From: Protaetia brevitarsis
Taxonomy: Eukaryota > Arthropoda > Insecta > Coleoptera > Scarabaeidae
NCBI GenBank assembly: GCA_004143645.1
Contig: RXPK01000038.1
Span: forward strand, 1,037,980-1,101,979
Direction of reading: 5' to 3'
DNA: 64,000 nucleotides
Position numbers and translations under genes: made by a program. Shown here piece by piece: positions 58,785-64,000 of this stretch. The notes under the pieces were generated by a model. The model saw nothing but the letters and a program-made list of their open reading frames with translations, was not told the DNA's origin and searched no databases. Numbering within the stretch: the stretch's first letter is position 1; every line of letters starts with the position of its first letter.

Positions 58785-59910
58785 TACTGATTGAATTAAA
58801 TGAAAATGCAAAATGAATTTTTAGATGAAAAGAAAATAAAATATTAGCTAGCTCAACGAAATTTTTTTTTGAAAAAACGCAAAAGAACTAATAAACTCAG
58901 AGTTACACTCGCGAATTAAAACTTGAATCTAACCACGAAAAGTAAATTGTGAGTGAATGAAATCAAACTTTCTTAATTACCCGAAAAAATTGAAAAGGTT
59001 CAAAATAAAAATAAAAGAACAGAATTTTTTACCCAACAATCAAATTTATTTTTCAAAATGGGCTAAATTACAACTTGTGCAGAAAAAAAACCTTAAACTG
59101 ATGGTTCTGGCCTAAAATAAAAACTGCACTTGACTCTAAATTAAAATAGAACAATGCTATTTCCTAATGCAAAGCAAAAGTTTTGTTTGTTCAGGAAGAT
59201 AATCCTAAATATTTCAAATTCAATCCACGTGGTTTCAAATTAAAATAAATTAAATGCAAGAACAAAGCTTCTACTCACCCAACCGAGGTGATTGATAATT
59301 AAAAATTAAACAGCAAAATTGGAAAACAGAAAACTCTTTAAACTATAATGAGAAAAAATAAGCTGAAATGTATCTTCTCAAACAAAAATAATAATTGATC
59401 TTATATCTATAATGTGCTCACTTCAATATATTAACAATTATCACAATAAGAATTCCTTGATGGACTAAATTTTTACAGAGATCAAATTTCAATATTAATA
59501 GAATTACAAAATGGCAACAAAGATAAACAAAAATACGTCTACTCACGTCAATAGTCGAACAAGGAACTTCTTAACAAAACTCTACAATTGTTTTCCTTAC
59601 GAAAATCCCTCTCTCAAAATCGGACAACGCAGTCGTATAAACAATACGCCAATATTGAATAGAATCCGCATTAAATCTACACTAGCAAACACTAGACAAA
59701 TAGATGAATGCAATTAATTTTAAAAAACTTAACACTAAAATAATTAAAATGAAACAACAAACTCTTTAAATAAATTTATACAAACCAAAAATCATAATTG
59801 TGAAAATTTCTCGGTCAAATGAAATCAAACGAACGGAGTAATCATAACAACAAAACTATGCAACTTAACATATACTCAGCGGTAACGCGGGTTGTCTAAC
59901 CACAGCAATA
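58775..59910 (+). mobile_element. Unclassified 1.1-kb non-coding element, copy 2
   Basis: Collinear with 34331-35523, with several short deletions. The right end reads TAACCACAGCAATA. A 68-codon plus frame inside (59511-59717) is not conserved as a frame in copy 1 and is not a gene. Confidence 0.75.
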
Positions 59911-59934
59911 CGTACTAGAGGCTCGTTGCATTTG

Positions 59935-60120
59935 CCAGTCCTGGCCCACCCGTCAGCCTGTTGGCAAAACTATCGATTCGCCCATTACCCGTCTGGTCCA
60001 ACTGGTCTATACTAGGATATTTTTTATTATCTCGTGCAATTCGATATCGTTGATATTCACAGGGGGCCCATTATTATTATTGGCAACGTCGAACGTTACC
60101 ATCAGTAAATTAATGTAATA
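59935..60120 (-). other. Coding-like patch, unidentified
   Basis: The minus strand reads MVTFDVANNNNGPPVNINDI then ELHEIIKNILV before a stop. The block is less AT-rich than its flanks and its composition is protein-like. Family unknown. It may be a fragment of a host exon or of a transposon. Confidence 0.2.
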
Positions 60121-60129
60121 ATTTATAAT

Positions 60130-61150
60130 ATGTACTTATGGCGACCATTTTCAACACTACAGGTCTGCTATATATAACCAACCAATAGCTATTATTCATT
60201 TCATGCTTGTTGAGTTATATATACTACTTGCTTATTTTATTCAGTTTTTTTACAAAAAAATATTTACTATTTACTGGTATAATGTAGCTTTTTTCGATAA
60301 GCTACATCTTTTAGATGAGAAACAATCTAATCTAATAAAACGTCTAGAGCAAATGTTTTTTTCTTGTCTCCTTGATAAACCTTATCCAAACAAATAATAG
60401 GTATTTGTTTTAATTTCTATCTCTTACTCTTAGGGAGTTATGTCCATAGGAATGGGAAATTTCCGATTTTTAAAAATGTATTTAACAAAGCCAGTGTTTC
60501 TTCGCAGAAAAAAAATGCGTGGTACATATCTACGTACAATCTACATGTTCCAAAATTTCATAATGTTTTGAATTTTCGGGTACGGGATCTTTACTTATAT
60601 TAACAATAAGTACCGTTTTACTGCTAGAAACAAACAATGTCACTTGCACTAAAAAGAACGCGTCAGTATACACCACTTGAACTAGTGCAGCCAGCCCACT
60701 GAACAAAATTCGGTAACAGAAATGTTTCAGAGATGAAGCATTGTTACTTTGAAACTTTAAGTGTAACATGGAGAAATGTTTTGTTTACCATACAGAACAT
60801 GCGACATGTCGCCCTCAAACGCGTTTCAAACGAAATGTTGCGTTTGAGTACATTCGAGAAACATAACTGTAAAATATTTAAGAAACGTTTTTTAAACGTA
60901 ATTATTTGAATCATTTGTGTATCATAGAGATAAAGCGTTGTTTGTCCATTATGAAATCTGACTATACTTACCATTTTCTGTAATTGTAGATTGAGAAAGT
61001 CGTATACACTTCATATTGGGCCAAAATGGACTTACGACACTTTGCCTCTGTGATACAGATTTCTAAGTAGTTATAGGTGTACGTTATACAAACGAAATTT
61101 GAATTGTATTATAAGGTTTTTATTAAATTTTTTTATTACAATTTATTTTG
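60130..61150. other. AT-rich non-coding stretch
   Basis: No feature recognised. Confidence 0.4.
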
Positions 61151-61159
61151 CCTGTCTAG

Positions 61160-61400
61160 TAGGTACAGGTAAATTGCCTCCAGAGATAAAGAGCAACTAT
61201 TAATAATCGTCAAATTGCCTCCCACAATTGTTAGCTACCTGATGTACATGTGTAAATTGGCTCCCGGTTGATAAATAATAAAACAATATTGTTTGGAGCT
61301 TACGATTACTAAGGTTTGGGAGGCACTTTACCCATTTATAAGACCAATTAAATCCGACTATTTCTCCTACTACCCGTGGGGAGGCAATCTACCAATACCC
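61160..61400. repeat. Cluster of AATTGCCTCC words, both orientations
   Basis: AAATTGCCTCC-type words at about 61171, 61212 and 61253, and the inverted form GGGAGGCA at about 61318 and 61379. The outermost pair (CAGGTAAATTGCCTCC and, inverted, TAGATTGCCTCCCC) could be arms of a small palindromic element. Confidence 0.4.
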
Positions 61401-61404
61401 TGTC

Positions 61405-64000
61405 TTAGTATACCGCAAACCAGGTTGTCTAAACCATATCTTCATAGTATCTTCAAAAATGACCTTCGACAATTGTATCTTTTTCTTACAGCAACTAAAA
61501 AAGTTAAAAGATTAATAAAGTATTAACAAGTCATAAAAGTTTTTTAACACACTCTGATACTACTACAGCTAGACAAATCGCTCGTGACAGTTGCGCAGTG
61601 GTAAAAAGGGCGGAGCTGAAGCATATATACTGTAAACCGGCCATCGTATACGCTCCCCACTCCAGTACAATGTGCGCACAATGACTCACTACTATCACGA
61701 GATATTGGTTGGACTGTACTTGCGCTGAATGTAACTTCGCTAACAAATCATTTTCCCAGCAAAAGATGAGTTGGGGTTATATAAGGTATATAAGCAGTTG
61801 ACAGAAATTTTATGCGAGTCATAAATAAAGTATATATATACTAATATGCGTACCGAATTATCTCCTTCAGGTGTTTATGTCATTATGCTAATTGGAAAAA
61901 AAAGACATCTTTTCACTAGGTACCCAATTCGAACAGCCACAAACCTAATGTGGCCACAACAGCCAACAACAGGCAAACTCTACTCGTGCTACCGGTGCTC
62001 TCAAAGTTACGTGTTTGTGTACCATCTTTAACAAATTAAATGCGGATTGAAGCTACACAAATCTTCGATTATTCATGCAACCGAAACAACATATACTGCG
62101 TACCGAGCAATGAGTAATTCAGAAATGTTTGCAAATGATTTTTAATTACTATTTCATTGTACTGTAGCTTCGATTGCTTTAAGATTTGTGGAGAATACAA
62201 TTAGATTCGCATTTTTAATTTGCTAAAGATGGTACACCCAATGCGCAGCTATTTACACAAAATACATTTCCTAAATGTACAACTAATTCTTTTTTTTTTT
62301 TTTAAAAAGCGTTTCATATAAGTTACAAATGCATATGTATATATACAGAGTGTATCAAATAAAAAAGTAAATTTTGCCTGGGTGTTAACTACACGACATA
62401 TAAAGCACAAACGCGCCGGATTTCATCATTAAAAAATTAAAAAAAGTAAAATTTAGAGCCAAAAATTCTTTAGTCCGGGCCTGATGCAAGGAAATGTCAT
62501 GTTAAGCACCCGCTAAACGTGGTATTATGTATAAATACATTGCACTCATTTAGTATTATTCTTATAGTATGCCGTAAGTTCATTTAACGTCATTCTGAAT
62601 AAATAAAGGCCAATCGGCCAGTGTGTCCTTGTAAAAATAGCAAAACTGAGGCATTTTAAATTTCTTCTTTTTATAAAATAAGCATTCCTCATTTGTTAAG
62701 AGCATTCTACGTAAGTCTACAAAGTATTATTTTAATATCCTGATAAGGCGTTTCGAATTTCACGGGATATGCGACTCAATAGTTAAAAAAACTTAAATAT
62801 TTTTCTTTTGCTTTGTCGAATCGAGAGTTAGTTGTTAATAAACGGTACCACATGAATCTGAGTTATTTCTTTGGATTTATTAAACATAACGCAAAATGAA
62901 TTGAATCGAATTACACACAAAATAAAATGTAGATACAGAAAATTTGACAAACCCGCCTTTTTACTATGATATCGCGCGAAAATGAATCTATACATTCCCG
63001 CGCTTTTGCCGATGCATCAAGCTTCGATTTTCTTTATATGAAATCATGATGGTCCTGCAAAGGATCGTTTTTTCGAGACGGGAAGAATTTAAATAAAATG
63101 TTTGAAGTGGCTTGCCACTCAAGCGGCGATTCCACAACAAAACTAACAGCGGTAATGGCTGAATGATAGTGGTATGTGGGGGTATACTCGGAACAGCATT
63201 TAGGTTGGGCACAGGTGCGGTTCTAGCCCACGGCATTTACAAAATATTTTTTTTTCTCGTTAACGCTTACAGATAGACAGCCTGTGCATTAAGACTTTTT
63301 GATCGTAATATGATTACAGCTGCTGCATATTATTATATTTACCTCTATATCTGATACTGCCTGTACTGTGATTTCGAGTAAACTTATTCGCTAAGTGGCG
63401 TTGTTAATGAAAAGTTATTTTCACGATCTTATGCACAAATGCGGGTTTTTCAAAGGCAAAACAGGCTTTTGATATTCCCTAGACTTTACGCTAGGGTTAA
63501 GCATAGTTCAAAAAGTTTTATTATCCTAGGTATTAATATTTTATATGAATGAAATAAAAAGATGATTTATTTTCGTTACCTACCTGTATTACCAAAATAA
63601 TGTGAACCCGTGTCTAAGAAGCTTCCGTTGATAACAGTCTAAGCTTTACTTAAATTATAAAATCATGGAATATTTTTACTTTGCTGAATATTAAATTTAT
63701 CGTCAATTTTGTGTACCTTTTTTTACCTTTAACCAACAGAACTCTCATTAAGTAAATTTACTGTTTTAGTGTCTTAATAAAAAATAAGTTGTATTAATAT
63801 TCATCATAAATCAATTATTTAATATAACACTTGGAAGGTAGATAAACCGATTAAGTCAAACATGGGTAATGAATAGTCTACAGAGCCAATTCCAGGTTTT
63901 TGGATAAAAAGGACCTGTTTACAAACGATTCAAAAGCGCTTCGTAGGAGAGGCCTTTCGGAGCCACAAACATTGTGGATAACCCTGCTAATATAGTTACT
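61405..64000. other. AT-rich non-coding stretch to the window end
   Basis: No gene or clear element. A TATACAGAGTGTATCAAATA word at 62341 could be a mariner-like end but no partner was found. An 82-codon minus frame (63236-62988) lies in a slightly GC-richer block without recognised motif. Confidence 0.4.

Noticed and set aside
59511..59717. 68-codon plus-strand frame
   Set aside because: It lies within the 1.1-kb repeat and is not conserved as a frame in the other copy at 34.3 kb.
62341..62365. Mariner-like terminus TATACAGAGTGTATC
   Set aside because: No inverted partner or transposase remnant was found within several kilobases.
1..64000. CRISPR array or bacterial operon structure
   Set aside because: No regularly spaced direct repeats and no runs of long adjacent frames; the composition and element types are those of an arthropod nuclear genome.

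Overview
The window reads as arthropod, most likely insect, nuclear DNA. It is strongly AT-rich, has almost no long open frames, carries a 400-base run of N from assembly scaffolding, and is filled with decayed transposons of types common in insects. I cannot name a species. I found no convincing complete host protein-coding gene. The best host-gene candidate is one short first-exon-like segment on the minus strand near 2.9 kb, with a good start context and a strong splice donor.

The recognisable content is a graveyard of mobile elements. Retroelement remnants are: an RTE-like reverse transcriptase (9.5-10.7 kb, minus), a Ty1/copia reverse transcriptase tail (26.0-26.3 kb, minus), a Ty3/gypsy RNase H tail (36.6-36.86 kb, minus), and four I/Jockey-like pieces (15.2 kb plus, 36.9-37.6 kb plus, 41.9-43.4 kb plus, 51.1-51.3 kb minus). 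The 41.9 kb piece is the largest, running from the end of the reverse transcriptase through most of an RNase H domain. All are 5'-truncated and frameshifted. DNA transposon remnants are: a decayed mariner-like element with long inverted ends (48.48-49.42 kb), two other transposase C-termini (25.8 and 33.0 kb), a pogo/Tigger-type MITE (50.6 kb), a hAT-like MITE built from internal repeats (43.45 kb), and a family with ends reading TACACYGAGAAAA (6.7, 16.8 and 51.36 kb).

There are also many foldbacks (16.1, 17.8, 22.2, 23.7, 23.9, 32.75, 57.8 and 58.6 kb) and dispersed repeat pairs. Two 1.1-1.2 kb copies of one unclassified element lie at 34.3 and 58.8 kb. One repeat family has three copies (15.5, 17.1, 52.1-52.6 kb); two of them join an RNase H coding scrap to DNA-transposon-like ends.

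The most interesting unexplained signals are: that chimeric family with its shared CTCF-like motif; a possible 4.5 kb element bounded by TTAA plus an inverted GGGGGCGAT end (20.79-25.32 kb) holding E2F-type sites and hairpins; a recurring hammerhead-like core at 14.6, 26.4 and 45.4 kb; a dense field of GGAGTTAA/CCGTTT words at 1.9-2.5 kb; and a 640-base palindrome at 57.8 kb. The remaining sequence is AT-rich intergenic or intronic DNA in which I see nothing specific.
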